From contig NZ_JFGS01000002.1 in assembly GCF_000740775.1 (NCBI RefSeq), forward strand, positions 300,541 through 364,540: DNA of 64,000 bases. Direction: 5' to 3'. The translations under genes were made by a program, and so were the position numbers. The notes beneath the pieces were generated by a model. That model was not told where the DNA came from. It did not search any database and saw only the letters and a program-made list of their open reading frames with translations. Below are positions 32,989 through 42,717 of the stretch, piece after piece. This DNA comes from Haematobacter missouriensis (lineage in GTDB: Bacteria; Pseudomonadota; Alphaproteobacteria; Rhodobacterales; Rhodobacteraceae). Positions within the stretch are counted from its first letter, which is position 1. Each line of letters begins with the position of its first letter.

Positions 32989-35900
32989 CCTTTTCCCTCC
33001 GAGCGGTGATCCCCGCGTCTATGCCCTGCCCGCAGGCGTCGATTTCCCGCGGCAACTGGTGGAAGGTCTGCGTGCCCGGCTGGCCCCCTTACCGCCGGAG
33101 GCCGTGGCGCGGGTGGAGCTTTTCGTCAACACCCGGCGGATGCAGCGGCGGGTGAAGACCCTGTTCGCGACGGGCGAGGCGACGCTCCTGCCCCGCATCC
33201 GGCTCGTCACCGATCTGGAACGGGATCTGGCGATGGCGGATCTGCCGCCGCCGGTGCCGCCGCTCCGGCGCAGGCTGGAGCTGGCCCAACTTGTGCAGCG
33301 ACTGCTGGACGTGCAGCCGCATCTCGCCCCCCGCGCCTCGGTCTATGACCTGGCGGACAGTCTTGCCGCGCTGCTTTCCGAGATGCAGGGGGAGGATGTG
33401 CCCCTGGAGCGGCTGGAGGCGCTCGACCTTGTCGATCACGCCCAGCACTGGGAGCGGAGCCTCGCCTTCATCCGCATCGCCGCGCGCTTCCTGTCCCCCG
33501 GCCCCGGCGAGGCGCCGGATGCGGAGGCGCGGCGGCGCATGGTGGTGGAGCGGCTGGAGGGCCAGTGGCTCGAAACGCCTCCGGCCCATCCGATCATCGT
33601 GGCAGGCTCCACCGGCTCGCGCGGTACGACCGCCCGGCTGATGCGCGCGGTGGCACGCCTGCCGCAAGGCGCGGTGGTGCTGCCGGGCTATGACTTCGAT
33701 CTGCCGGAGCTGGCCTGGGAATCGCTCGATGACGGGCTGACGGCGCAGGATCATCCGCAGGCGCGGTTCCGCAGCTTCCTGCGAAGCCTCGAACTGCCCA
33801 TGTCTGCCGTGCAGCACTGGGACGGTACGCCCCCGCCCTGCCCGGAGCGGAACCGGCTCGTTTCGCTCGCTCTGCGACCCGCCCCGGTGACGGATCAATG
33901 GATGGAGGAAGGTCCTGCCCTTGTCGGCCTTGACCGCGCGGTCGAAGGGCTGACGCTGATCGAGGCTCCCTCGCCGCGGGCGGAGGCGCTTTCCATCGCG
34001 CTCCTGCTGCGGGACGCGGCGGAGCGGAACGAGACCGCGGCCCTCATCACGCCGGACAGGGGCCTGACCCGGCAGGTCACCGCGGCGCTGGACCGCTGGG
34101 GCATCCTGCCGGACGACAGCGCGGGGCGGCCGCTTGCTCTTTCGCCGCCTGGCCGCTTCCTGCGACATGTGGCGGCGCTGTTTTCCCAAAAGCTCACGGC
34201 GGATGCGCTGCTGACGTTGCTGAAACATCCACTGACCCATACCGGGGCGGGGCGCGGCCCGCATCTGCGCTGGACACGGGAGTTCGAGCTGCGGCTTCGC
34301 CGTCACGGTCCGGTGTTTCCCGCACCGGAGGACATCCACGCCTTCGCCGCCCGCAAAAGCCGGGGCGGAGAGGTGGAGGAAGGCCGCGCCGGTTGGGGCG
34401 ACTGGCTGGCCGGCGCCCTGGCGCTGGCGGCGGAGCCGGGGCATGACCTTCCGCTTACGGATCACGTCGCGCGCCACCGCCGGCTCGCGGAACTGCTGGC
34501 CGCCGGGCCGGTGCCGGGGAGCGGCATCCTCTGGGAGGATACGGCGGGGGACAAGGCGCTTGCCGCCATGGAGGAACTCGCCTTCGAGGCCCCTCACGGC
34601 GGCCGGATGAGCGCCGCCGATTACCGCGACATGGTTTCCGCCATTCTTGCGCGGGGGGAGGTTCGCGAAGCCGCGGAAGTCGATTCGCGCATCATGATCT
34701 GGGGGACGCTGGAGGCCCGGGTGCATGGTGCGGAGCTTGTCATCCTGGGCGGGCTGAACGAGGGGAGCTGGCCGCAGATGCCGCCGCCCGATCCGTGGCT
34801 CAACCGGCAGATGCGCCACAGGACCGGGCTGCTGCTCCCCGAAAGACAGGTCGGCCTTTCCGCCCACGACTTCGAACAGGCGGTGGCGACGCCTCGTGTC
34901 GTCTTGAGCCGTGCCATCCGCTCGGACGAGGCGGAGACGGTGCCCGCGCGCTGGATGAACCGGCTGGTGAACCTGATGGGCGGGCTGAAGGACAACGGCG
35001 GGCCGGAGGCGCTGGCCGGGACGCGGCGGCGTGGGGCCTACTGGCTCGGCCTGGCGGAGGCGCTGGAGACGCCCACGCGCCGGGCGACCCCCGCGCCGCG
35101 CCCCTCCCCGCGCCCGCCCGCTGCCGCGCGCCCCATGGAACTGCCCGTGACGGATATCGGGCGATTGATCCGCGACCCCTATGCGGTCTATGCGCGGCGC
35201 ATCCTGCGGCTCCGCCCGCTCGACCCGCTCCGGCCTGAACCCGATGCCGCGTTGCGCGGCTCGGTGCTCCACGAGATCCTCGCGCGGTTCTCCACCGTCG
35301 ATCCCCGGGCGCCCGAGGCCCGGGCGCGGCTTCTGGAGATCGCCGACGTCGTGCTGGCGGAAGAGGTGCCCTGGCCGGTGGCCCGCCGCCTGTGGCGCGC
35401 GCGGCTGGAAAGAGCGGCGGACTGGTTTCTCGCGCGGGAGGCGCGGCGGGAAGGCACGCCGCGGCTGGTGGAAAAACCGGGGGGGATCACGCTGGAGCCG
35501 TCTGGCTTTCGGCTAACGGCCCGCCCTGACCGGATCGACGAGCTTCCCGACGGGCGCATCCACATCTACGACTACAAGACCGGCAGCCCGCCCACGGAGA
35601 AGCAGCAGCGCGCCTTTGACAAGCAGCTTCTGCTCGAGGCCGCGATGGCCGAACGCGGGGCGTTCGAGGATTTCGGGCTCGCGGATATCGCGGGTGCCAC
35701 CTATATCGGCCTCGGCGCCACGCCGAAGGAGGAACCGCTCGACCTCTCTTCCGGCGTGACAGCGGCGGCATGGGAGCAACTGGGCCAGCTCGTCGCCCGC
35801 TATGCGGCAGAGGAGACTGGCTATACCTCGCGCCGCGCAATGTTCAGCGAAGGCAGCGCCGGGGCCTATGACCACCTCGCCCGCTTCGGCGAATGGGAGA

Positions 35901-36055
35901 TGACCGCCACGCCGGAGCATGAAGACGTCGGACAGGATACGGCCGAAGCCGGTGCAGGGCGGGACGAGCCGCAGGCGATGCTGGAGCGGGACAGCGGCAA
36001 GGAGCCCTTGGACACCGCCCCCGGCCCACCCCGGAACGGGAAGGAAAACTCATGA
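32981..36055 (+). CDS. addB: Double-strand break repair protein AddB
   Basis: The 1024-aa subunit of the AddAB helicase-nuclease, which resects breaks for RecA. The C-terminus holds a RecB-type nuclease domain with LRGSVLHEILARF, LTARPDRIDEL and the catalytic IYDYKTGSPPTEKQQ. The middle has WGTLEARVHGAELVILGGLNEG. As in other alphaproteobacterial AddB proteins, no N-terminal Walker A motif is visible. Only one cysteine occurs (in PPPCPERN), so the iron-sulfur cluster of Bacillus AddB cannot form. It overlaps addA by 4 nt. Confidence 0.95.
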   Translation: MADLFPPSGDPRVYALPAGVDFPRQLVEGLRARLAPLPPEAVARVELFVNTRRMQRRVKTLFATGEATLLPRIRLVTDLERDLAMADLPPPVPPLRRRLELAQLVQRLLDVQPHLAPRASVYDLADSLAALLSEMQGEDVPLERLEALDLVDHAQHWERSLAFIRIAARFLSPGPGEAPDAEARRRMVVERLEGQWLETPPAHPIIVAGSTGSRGTTARLMRAVARLPQGAVVLPGYDFDLPELAWESLDDGLTAQDHPQARFRSFLRSLELPMSAVQHWDGTPPPCPERNRLVSLALRPAPVTDQWMEEGPALVGLDRAVEGLTLIEAPSPRAEALSIALLLRDAAERNETAALITPDRGLTRQVTAALDRWGILPDDSAGRPLALSPPGRFLRHVAALFSQKLTADALLTLLKHPLTHTGAGRGPHLRWTREFELRLRRHGPVFPAPEDIHAFAARKSRGGEVEEGRAGWGDWLAGALALAAEPGHDLPLTDHVARHRRLAELLAAGPVPGSGILWEDTAGDKALAAMEELAFEAPHGGRMSAADYRDMVSAILARGEVREAAEVDSRIMIWGTLEARVHGAELVILGGLNEGSWPQMPPPDPWLNRQMRHRTGLLLPERQVGLSAHDFEQAVATPRVVLSRAIRSDEAETVPARWMNRLVNLMGGLKDNGGPEALAGTRRRGAYWLGLAEALETPTRRATPAPRPSPRPPAAARPMELPVTDIGRLIRDPYAVYARRILRLRPLDPLRPEPDAALRGSVLHEILARFSTVDPRAPEARARLLEIADVVLAEEVPWPVARRLWRARLERAADWFLAREARREGTPRLVEKPGGITLEPSGFRLTARPDRIDELPDGRIHIYDYKTGSPPTEKQQRAFDKQLLLEAAMAERGAFEDFGLADIAGATYIGLGATPKEEPLDLSSGVTAAAWEQLGQLVARYAAEETGYTSRRAMFSEGSAGAYDHLARFGEWEMTATPEHEDVGQDTAEAGAGRDEPQAMLERDSGKEPLDTAPGPPRNGKENS

Positions 36056-39000
36056 GTCGCGACGCAGCCAGCCAGCGGCAGGTGGATGCTGCCAACCCCC
36101 GCGCCTCCACCTGGCTTTCAGCCAATGCGGGTTCCGGCAAGACCCGCGTGCTGACGGACAGGGTGGCGCGGCTCCTGCTCAACGGCGTGGACCCGCAGCG
36201 CATCCTCTGCCTGACCTATACCAAGGCCGCGGCGAGCGAGATGCAGAACCGCCTGTTTCACCGTCTGGGCGAGTGGGCGATGCTTGGGGACGGGCCGCTT
36301 GGCGACGCGCTGATGAAGCTTGGCATTCCGGCAGCGGAGATCGGCGTGGAGCGGCTGCGGGCTGCGCGCCGCCTTTTCGCCCGCGCGATCGAAACCCCGG
36401 GCGGTCTGAAAATCCAGACGATCCACTCCTTCTGCGCCTCGCTGCTCCGCCGCTTTCCGCTGGAAGCCGGGGTCACCCCGCAGTTCAGTGAGATCGACGA
36501 CCGTGCGGCAGAGCTTCTGCGCGAAGAGGTGATCGAGACGCTGGCCGACGATCCCCGCCATGTCGCCGCCGTTGACGGCGTGGCCGCGCTCTGGACGGGG
36601 GACAGCCTGAGGGATCTGGTGGCCCAGATCTGCCAGCACCGCGCGGCCTTCGCCGATCCGCTGGACCGCCCGGCGGCCTTCACGCTCTTTGGTCTGCCGG
36701 AGACATTCACCGCCGCGGATGTGCTGGCCGATGTCTGTCTGGGCAATGAGGGCGACCTCTGCCGCGAGCTGATCGCGGCGCTGGAGACCGGCGGCACGAC
36801 GGATATGTCCGCCGCGGCCAAGCTCCGCGCCGCGCGGTTCGACCCGATGGGACTTGGCACGCTCGCGGTGCTGGAGGGCGTGTTCCTGACCGGCGCCGCG
36901 GCAAAGGAGCCGTTCACCGCCAAGATCGGCAGCTTCCCCACCAAGAGCACCCGCGCCCGCGTACCGCGCATGGCGATGGTGGAGGATCTGATGAAGCGGG
37001 TGGAGGCGGCGCGCGCCAGGCGCCTCGCCCTCGTCGCGGCGGAGCGCGCCGCCGCACTCCACCGTTTCGCCGCCGCCTTCCTGCCGGAATACGACCGGCG
37101 CAAGGGAGAGCGCGGCTGGCTCGACTTCGACGACCTCATCACCCGCGCCCGCGCCCTGCTGACGGACCGCGCCGCCGCGCAGTGGGTGCTGTTCCGGCTG
37201 GACGGCGGGATCGACCATATCCTCGTGGATGAGGCGCAGGACACCAGCCCCGGCCAATGGGCGGTGATCGAACGGCTGGCGGAGGAGTTTGCCGCGGGCG
37301 AAGGCGCGCGGGTTGAGACGCCGCGCACGCTTTTTGTCGTGGGCGACAAGAAACAGTCGATCTACTCCTTCCAGGGGGCCGATCTTGCGGTGTTCGAGGC
37401 GATGCGGCAGGAGTTCGGCCAGCGTCTCGCGCGGATCGAGATGCCGCTGGTGGAACTGACGCTCGCTCACTCGTTCCGCTCCTCCGCCGCCGTCCTCGGC
37501 GTGGTGGACGCGACTTTCGCGGCGGATGGCGGCAAGGGGCTTGGCGGCGAGGTAAGCCACATCGCCTTCAAGAACGACATGCCGGGACGAGTGGACCTGT
37601 GGCCACTGGTGCCCAAGGCGGGCGACCCGGAGGAAGACGTCTGGTACGAGCCCGTGGATCTCGTCACCGATCAGCATCACGAGGCCCGCCTTGCACGGAT
37701 GATCGCGCGGGAAATCCGGCGGCTGATAGACGCGGGCACGCTGATCCCCGAAGGCAATGGCCGCACCCGTCCGATGACGGAGGGGGACGTGCTCATCCTC
37801 GTGCGCCGCCGGAACACCCTCTTTCGCGAGATCATCCGCGCCTGCAAGCAGGCCGGCCTTGCGATCGCCGGGGCGGACCGGCTGAAGCTCGCCGCCGAAA
37901 TGGCCATCCGCGATCTGACGGCGCTGCTCTCCTTCCTCGTCACGCCGGAGGATGACCTGTCTCTGGCCGCCGCGCTCCGCTCGCCTCTGTTCGGCTGGGG
38001 GGAGGGCGATCTCTACCGGCTGGCGGAGCCGCGGGGCGGAGCCTTTCTCTGGGAGGCCCTGCGGCGGGAGCGGGAGCGGCACGGACCGACCCTCGCGGTG
38101 CTGGATGATCTGCGCGACCAGTCGGACTTCCTGCGACCCTATGAGCTGGCCGAACGCATCCTGACCCGCCATGGCGGGCGAGGCAGGCTTCTGTCTCGGT
38201 TGGGAGCGGAGGCGGAGGACGGGATCAACGCCTTTCTCGCGCAGGCGCTTGCCTACGAACAGGCGGAGGTGCCGAGCCTTCAGGGCTTCGTCGGCTGGCT
38301 TGCCTCCGGGGATGTGGAGGTCAAGCGGCAGGTTGACGCGGCGGGGGGGCGCATCCGGGTGATGACAGTGCATGGCTCCAAAGGTCTTGAAGCCCCCGTG
38401 GTCATCATGCCCGATACTGCCAAAACGCGCCCGCAGGAACGGGAGCAGATCTACCTTTCAAATGGCACACCGCTCTGGCGCACTGCCGCCGCCGAAAGCC
38501 CCGACCTCATCGCCAGCGCGCGCGGCGACCTTCTGGAACGGCAGGAGGAGGAACGGGCGCGGCTTCTTTATGTGGCCATGACCCGGGCACAGTCCTGGCT
38601 CATCGTCTGCGGCGCGGGCGAGCAGGCGAAGGACCTGTCCTCCTGGCACGACCGGATCGCCGTGGGAATGGCGCGAGCGGCGGGAGCTAGTCCGGGCGGC
38701 GGCAGTCTGGGCGGCGGCAGTCTGGGCGCGGATCACGGCTTGGGGCGGGATGAGGGCTTGAAGCTGGTCCCCTGCCCGTTCCCTCCGGGAGAGGGCAAGC
38801 GGCTTTCCTGGGGTGACTGGCCCGCCGATCGCCCCGCCGACCACCCCGGCGATGGCGTCCTGGCCAGCACCGCGCCTGTCCCCACCGCCCTTCCCGACTG
38901 GACGATGCACCCCGCACCGCAGCCCCAGGAGGAGCCCGGCCCCATCTCTCCCTCCGCGCTCGGCGGCGCAAAGGCCCTGCCGGGAGAGTCCGGTCTGGAA

Positions 39001-39543
39001 GAGGAGGAGGCCAAACTTCGCGGCACACGGCTTCATCTTCTGCTCGAACACCTGCCGCACTACCCGGCGAAGGAGTGGGAACGGCTTTCCCACGATCTGT
39101 TGGCGCTGGACGACGATCCGCCGCCCACAGGGGAGCGGCTCGCCCTGCTCGCGGAGGCTCAGGCAGTCATCCGAAATCCGGCGCTTGGCTTTCTGTTCGC
39201 GCCCGAGACATTGGCCGAAGTGCCAGTCACGGCAGAAATCGGTGGGCGGCGAATGCTCGGAACCATCGACCGGCTTGTGATCACCCCCGATCATGTCCTT
39301 GCCATCGACTTCAAGTCGAACGCCGTCGTCCCTCGTTCGGAAGCGGAGGTGCCGGAAGGTATTCTTCGCCAGATGGGAGCCTATGCGGCAGCGCTCCGCC
39401 TGATCTGGCCCGAACGGCGGGTGGAGACCGCGGTGCTCTGGACGCGGACGGGGGTGCTCATGCCGCTCGGCCCGGCACGGGTGGCCGCGGCGCTGGCCGA
39501 GGCGGTGCCCGCGACCCGGGAAGCCGACCCCTGTCCGCCTTGA
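36052..39543 (+). CDS. addA: Double-strand break repair helicase AddA
   Basis: The 1163-aa UvrD/RecB-like helicase-nuclease. Helicase motifs in order: SANAGSGKTRVLTDRV (Walker A), TIHSFCASLLRRFPLEAG, LVDEAQDTSPGQW (Walker B), VVGDKKQSIYSFQGAD, VMTVHGSKGLEAPVV and LLYVAMTRAQ. The C-terminal nuclease has RLHLLLEHLP, MLGTIDRLVIT and LAIDFKSN. A linker near residue 880 contains a tandem GGGSL repeat (38694-38730), absent from most homologues as far as I know. ATGA overlap with addB. Confidence 0.96.
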   Translation: MSRDAASQRQVDAANPRASTWLSANAGSGKTRVLTDRVARLLLNGVDPQRILCLTYTKAAASEMQNRLFHRLGEWAMLGDGPLGDALMKLGIPAAEIGVERLRAARRLFARAIETPGGLKIQTIHSFCASLLRRFPLEAGVTPQFSEIDDRAAELLREEVIETLADDPRHVAAVDGVAALWTGDSLRDLVAQICQHRAAFADPLDRPAAFTLFGLPETFTAADVLADVCLGNEGDLCRELIAALETGGTTDMSAAAKLRAARFDPMGLGTLAVLEGVFLTGAAAKEPFTAKIGSFPTKSTRARVPRMAMVEDLMKRVEAARARRLALVAAERAAALHRFAAAFLPEYDRRKGERGWLDFDDLITRARALLTDRAAAQWVLFRLDGGIDHILVDEAQDTSPGQWAVIERLAEEFAAGEGARVETPRTLFVVGDKKQSIYSFQGADLAVFEAMRQEFGQRLARIEMPLVELTLAHSFRSSAAVLGVVDATFAADGGKGLGGEVSHIAFKNDMPGRVDLWPLVPKAGDPEEDVWYEPVDLVTDQHHEARLARMIAREIRRLIDAGTLIPEGNGRTRPMTEGDVLILVRRRNTLFREIIRACKQAGLAIAGADRLKLAAEMAIRDLTALLSFLVTPEDDLSLAAALRSPLFGWGEGDLYRLAEPRGGAFLWEALRRERERHGPTLAVLDDLRDQSDFLRPYELAERILTRHGGRGRLLSRLGAEAEDGINAFLAQALAYEQAEVPSLQGFVGWLASGDVEVKRQVDAAGGRIRVMTVHGSKGLEAPVVIMPDTAKTRPQEREQIYLSNGTPLWRTAAAESPDLIASARGDLLERQEEERARLLYVAMTRAQSWLIVCGAGEQAKDLSSWHDRIAVGMARAAGASPGGGSLGGGSLGADHGLGRDEGLKLVPCPFPPGEGKRLSWGDWPADRPADHPGDGVLASTAPVPTALPDWTMHPAPQPQEEPGPISPSALGGAKALPGESGLEEEEAKLRGTRLHLLLEHLPHYPAKEWERLSHDLLALDDDPPPTGERLALLAEAQAVIRNPALGFLFAPETLAEVPVTAEIGGRRMLGTIDRLVITPDHVLAIDFKSNAVVPRSEAEVPEGILRQMGAYAAALRLIWPERRVETAVLWTRTGVLMPLGPARVAAALAEAVPATREADPCPP

Positions 39544-39597
39544 CGCTCCCCCTCACCATACCTACGTTTCCACCAACACTCATCCGAGGAGAACCCG

Positions 39598-39918
39598 ATG
39601 GCCACGCAACCCGTCACCGATGCCACCTTTGACAGCGAAGTTCGCCAGTCCGACCTCCCGGTCGTGGTGGATTTCTGGGCCGAATGGTGCGGTCCCTGCC
39701 GCCAGATCGGCCCGGCGCTGGAAGAACTCGCCGCCGAATACGACGGCAAGGTCAAGATCGTGAAGGTGAACGTGGACGAAAACCCGCAGTCGCCCTCGCA
39801 GCTCGGCGTACGCGGCATCCCGGCGCTGTTCCTCTTCAAGGACGGTCAGGTGGTGTCAAACAAGATCGGCGCCGCGCCGAAGGCGGCACTCAAGAACTGG
39901 ATCGACAGCGCGATCTGA
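39598..39918 (+). CDS. trxA: Thioredoxin 1
   Basis: The 106-aa disulfide reductase has the active site [14 protein letters not shown], cis-Pro in RGIPALFLF and the usual N-terminal TDATFDSEV. It supplies electrons to many cytosolic enzymes. GAGGAG precedes the start. It follows addA by 54 nt and is closed by a strong terminator at 39939-39965. Confidence 0.97.
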   Translation: MATQPVTDATFDSEVRQSDLPVVVDFWAEWCGPCRQIGPALEELAAEYDGKVKIVKVNVDENPQSPSQLGVRGIPALFLFKDGQVVSNKIGAAPKAALKNWIDSAI

Positions 39919-39938
39919 TCGCGGCGCGATCCATGGCA

Positions 39939-39965
39939 GGGGCGCCCGCATCGGGGCGCCCTTTT
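39939..39965 (+). terminator. Rho-independent terminator after trxA
   Basis: GGGGCGCCC and a second GGGGCGCCC, self-complementary, surround a 5-nt loop and are followed by TTTT. It ends the tsaE-to-trxA run before hslV. Confidence 0.85.
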
Positions 39966-39991
39966 GCTTGGCATCCCGGAAGGAGAGAAGA

Positions 39992-40555
39992 ATGGCGGAA
40001 GAACGGTTCCCCGGCTGGCATGGCACGACGATTGTCGGCATCCGCAAGGGCGACGAAGTGGTGGTCGCGGGTGACGGGCAGGTGAGCCTTGGTCAGACCG
40101 TCATCAAGGGCACCGCCCGCAAGGTGCGCCGCCTCTGCCCCGGCGGCGTGCGGGAGATCGTGGCGGGATTCGCCGGGTCAACCGCCGACGCCTTTACGTT
40201 GCTGGAGCGGCTGGAAGCAAAGCTGGAGGCGACACCCGGACAACTCGCGCGGGCCTGTGTCGATCTGGCGAAAGACTGGCGGACCGACAAATACCTGCGG
40301 AATCTGGAGGCGATGCTGATCGTCACGGATGGGCAGGATCTGCTGGTGCTGACCGGCGCGGGCGACGTTCTGGAGCCAGAGGACGGCGTGGCCGCCATCG
40401 GTTCGGGTGGCAACTATGCCAAGGCAGCGGCGCTGGCTCTGATCGACGGCGATCTTCCCGCAGAGGATATCGCCCGCCGCGCGATGAAGATCGCGAGCGA
40501 CATCTGCGTCTATACGAATGGCAATCTGACCGTGGAGCGGATCACCGCACCCTAA
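39992..40555 (+). CDS. hslV: ATP-dependent protease HslVU, peptidase subunit
   Basis: The 187-aa proteasome-like peptidase. Removal of the N-terminal propeptide exposes the catalytic Thr in [10 protein letters not shown], and [21 protein letters not shown] (read in parts) and [14 protein letters not shown] are family landmarks. The start at 39992 has AAGGAGAG upstream; a start 24 nt earlier lacks support. Its partner hslU is at 41337, separated by a gene on the other strand. A terminator follows directly. Confidence 0.96.
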   Translation: MAEERFPGWHGTTIVGIRKGDEVVVAGDGQVSLGQTVIKGTARKVRRLCPGGVREIVAGFAGSTADAFTLLERLEAKLEATPGQLARACVDLAKDWRTDKYLRNLEAMLIVTDGQDLLVLTGAGDVLEPEDGVAAIGSGGNYAKAAALALIDGDLPAEDIARRAMKIASDICVYTNGNLTVERITAP

Positions 40556-40566
40556 CACCCACGATT

Positions 40567-40592
40567 GGGGAGGGTCTGCACCCTCCCCTTTC
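40567..40592 (+). terminator. Rho-independent terminator after hslV
   Basis: GGGGAGGGT-CTGC-ACCCTCCCC forms a 9-bp perfect stem followed by TTT, 12 nt past the hslV stop. It implies hslV and hslU are not co-transcribed from the hslV promoter. Confidence 0.85.
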
Positions 40593-40768
40593 ATTCAGGA
40601 GTTGGATAATTCAGGTGTATTGGGCGGCCCATGATAGGCGGAGTCCCACAGTCGCCACGCGCCCCGGCGGTGGAACTGATCTCTTTCCTAGCCATGGAAT
40701 TGCGCTGACGTTGGTCGGAGGCGGACCCGGAACTGAAAGACTGCATTCCGACGCCTCCGTACCCAGCG

Positions 40769-41257
40769 TCAGAGACGCACTTCCGCCACATTGTCCTTGT
40801 ACTCCTCCTTCGGGTCGGAGCCGAACAGGTGCTTGATCCCGGCCCACATACCGCTGGCGTCCTTCCAGATCTCCGCGCTTTCCGGGTCGAAGCGGAGAAG
40901 CGCAAGTTTCGGATCCTCCTTCCCTTGCTCATACCAAGCGGCGATGTGGCGATTCCACAGCCGGTCGACCACGGCGCGATCATTGTCGACCGTGAGCGAG
41001 CCGTGCAGGCAGGCAAAGATCCCGTGACCCTCCGACGTGAACGTGGCGATGGCCCGCGACGTCTTGTCGCCCAGACCACGCACAAGCTCGCTGTCGTGGC
41101 TGGTGAAGAACCACACGGGGCCACCTTCGTCACCCTCGAAAAGCGCTGTCATCGGGCGGGTATGGCTGTCGTCCTGGCCCGAAATGCCCAGCATGACCGT
41201 CATGTCGGATTTCAGCGCTTTCCAGAAGTCGGCCGCGAGTTCCTGGGGGGTAGGCAT
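40769..41257 (-). CDS. Pyridoxamine 5'-phosphate oxidase-fold stress protein
   Basis: A 162-aa flavin-reductase-like split-barrel protein of the general stress protein 26 type. It contains TRPMTALFEGDEGGPVWFFTSHDSELV (read in parts), GSLTVDNDRAVVDRLWN, and the C-terminal DPESAEIWKDASG motif. Such proteins bind FMN or F420 or have lost cofactor binding; role unknown. The start at 41257 is set by GGAGG seven nt upstream. It lies between hslV and hslU, oriented against hslV and divergent from hslU. Confidence 0.85.
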   Translation of the reverse strand: MPTPQELAADFWKALKSDMTVMLGISGQDDSHTRPMTALFEGDEGGPVWFFTSHDSELVRGLGDKTSRAIATFTSEGHGIFACLHGSLTVDNDRAVVDRLWNRHIAAWYEQGKEDPKLALLRFDPESAEIWKDASGMWAGIKHLFGSDPKEEYKDNVAEVRL

Positions 41258-41336
41258 TGTCATTCCTCCGCTACTGCATAATTGGGAAACGGGCGGAATG
41301 CGCGCGTGTTCCCGCAACTGACGAACAGGACCAGAC

Positions 41337-42638
41337 ATGACCAACCTTACCCCGCGCGAGATCGTCTCGGAGCTCGACCGTTTCATCATCGGTCAGAAGG
41401 AGGCGAAACGCGCCGTGGCCGTCGCCCTGCGAAACCGCTGGCGGCGAAAGCAGCTCCCGCCGGCGATGCAGGAGGAGGTCTATCCAAAGAACATCCTGAT
41501 GATCGGGCCGACCGGCGTCGGCAAGACCGAGATTTCCCGCCGTCTGGCGAAGCTCGCGAAAGCGCCGTTCATCAAGGTGGAAGCCACGAAATTTACCGAG
41601 GTCGGCTATGTCGGCCGCGATGTGGAACAGATCATCCGCGATCTTTGCGACGCGGCCATCGCGGAAACCCGCGACCGGATGCGCGAGGAGGTGAAGTCCC
41701 GCGCGCACAAAGCCGCGGAGGAACGCGTGGTAGAAGCCATCGCGGGCCGGGATGCACGGGAGCAGACGCGCGAGATGTTCCGCCAGAAGCTGAAACGCGG
41801 CGAGCTTGACGGACAGGTCATCGAACTTGAGGTGCAGGATACGTCCAGCCCCTTCGGGGGGATGGAGATCCCCGGCCAACCCGGATTGGGGGCGGTCAAT
41901 CTCGGCGATATCTTCGGCAAGGCGCTCGGCGGGCGGCGCGTGAAGCGCAAGCTGAGCGTGGCCGAAAGCTATGAGGTGCTGATCGCCGAGGAAGCGGACA
42001 AGCTCATCGACGATGAAACCGTGACGCGCGCCGCGCTCGAATCGGTTCAGCAGAATGGCATCGTCTTCATCGACGAGATCGACAAGGTGGTGGCACGGGG
42101 CGATGCCCGCGGCGCGGAAGTGAGCCGCGAGGGCGTTCAGCGTGACCTGCTGCCGCTGATCGAGGGGACGACCGTTTCCACCAAATATGGCCCGGTCAAG
42201 ACGGACCACATCCTCTTCATCGCCTCCGGTGCCTTCCATGTCGCCAAACCCTCGGACCTGCTGCCGGAGCTTCAGGGCCGCCTGCCGATCCGGGTGGAAC
42301 TGCGGGCGCTGACCGAGGAAGACTTCGTCCGCATCCTGAACGAGACGGACAACGCGCTGACGCGGCAATATGCGGGGCTGATGGGCACGGAATCCGTCAC
42401 CGTGACCTTCACCGACGATGGCATCGCCGCCGTGGCGCGGATCGCGGCGGATGTGAACCGGTCGGTGGAGAACATCGGCGCGCGGCGGCTGTACACGGTG
42501 ATGGAGCGGGTGTTCGAGGAGTTGTCCTTCACCTCGCCCGACAGAGCGGGCGAGACCGTGACCGTCGATGCCGATTTCGTGGAAAGAAACGTGGGCGAGC
42601 TGGCGCGGTCCGCCGATCTCAGCCGCTACGTGCTCTGA
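41337..42638 (+). CDS. hslU: ATP-dependent protease HslVU, ATPase subunit
   Basis: The 433-aa AAA+ unfoldase. It starts [17 protein letters not shown], with Walker [14 protein letters not shown], the pore motif [14 protein letters not shown], Walker [11 protein letters not shown], sensor residues in [12 protein letters not shown] and the C-terminal ending DLSRYVL that inserts into HslV. The I-domain (about 110-240) is complete. Divergent start 79 nt from the PNPOx-fold gene. Confidence 0.97.
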   Translation: MTNLTPREIVSELDRFIIGQKEAKRAVAVALRNRWRRKQLPPAMQEEVYPKNILMIGPTGVGKTEISRRLAKLAKAPFIKVEATKFTEVGYVGRDVEQIIRDLCDAAIAETRDRMREEVKSRAHKAAEERVVEAIAGRDAREQTREMFRQKLKRGELDGQVIELEVQDTSSPFGGMEIPGQPGLGAVNLGDIFGKALGGRRVKRKLSVAESYEVLIAEEADKLIDDETVTRAALESVQQNGIVFIDEIDKVVARGDARGAEVSREGVQRDLLPLIEGTTVSTKYGPVKTDHILFIASGAFHVAKPSDLLPELQGRLPIRVELRALTEEDFVRILNETDNALTRQYAGLMGTESVTVTFTDDGIAAVARIAADVNRSVENIGARRLYTVMERVFEELSFTSPDRAGETVTVDADFVERNVGELARSADLSRYVL

Positions 42639-42717
42639 GCGGTTTTCCCTCCCGGCGATGAACCGGCCTCATCGGGCCGGCTCATCCCCCTGCCCATGCG
42701 TGGCACGGCCCCCTCCC

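Noticed and set aside
33089..38373. Very long minus-strand frames opposite addB and addA (up to about 750 codons)
   Set aside because: High-GC codon bias of the plus-strand genes leaves the complement open; His/Arg-rich translations match nothing.
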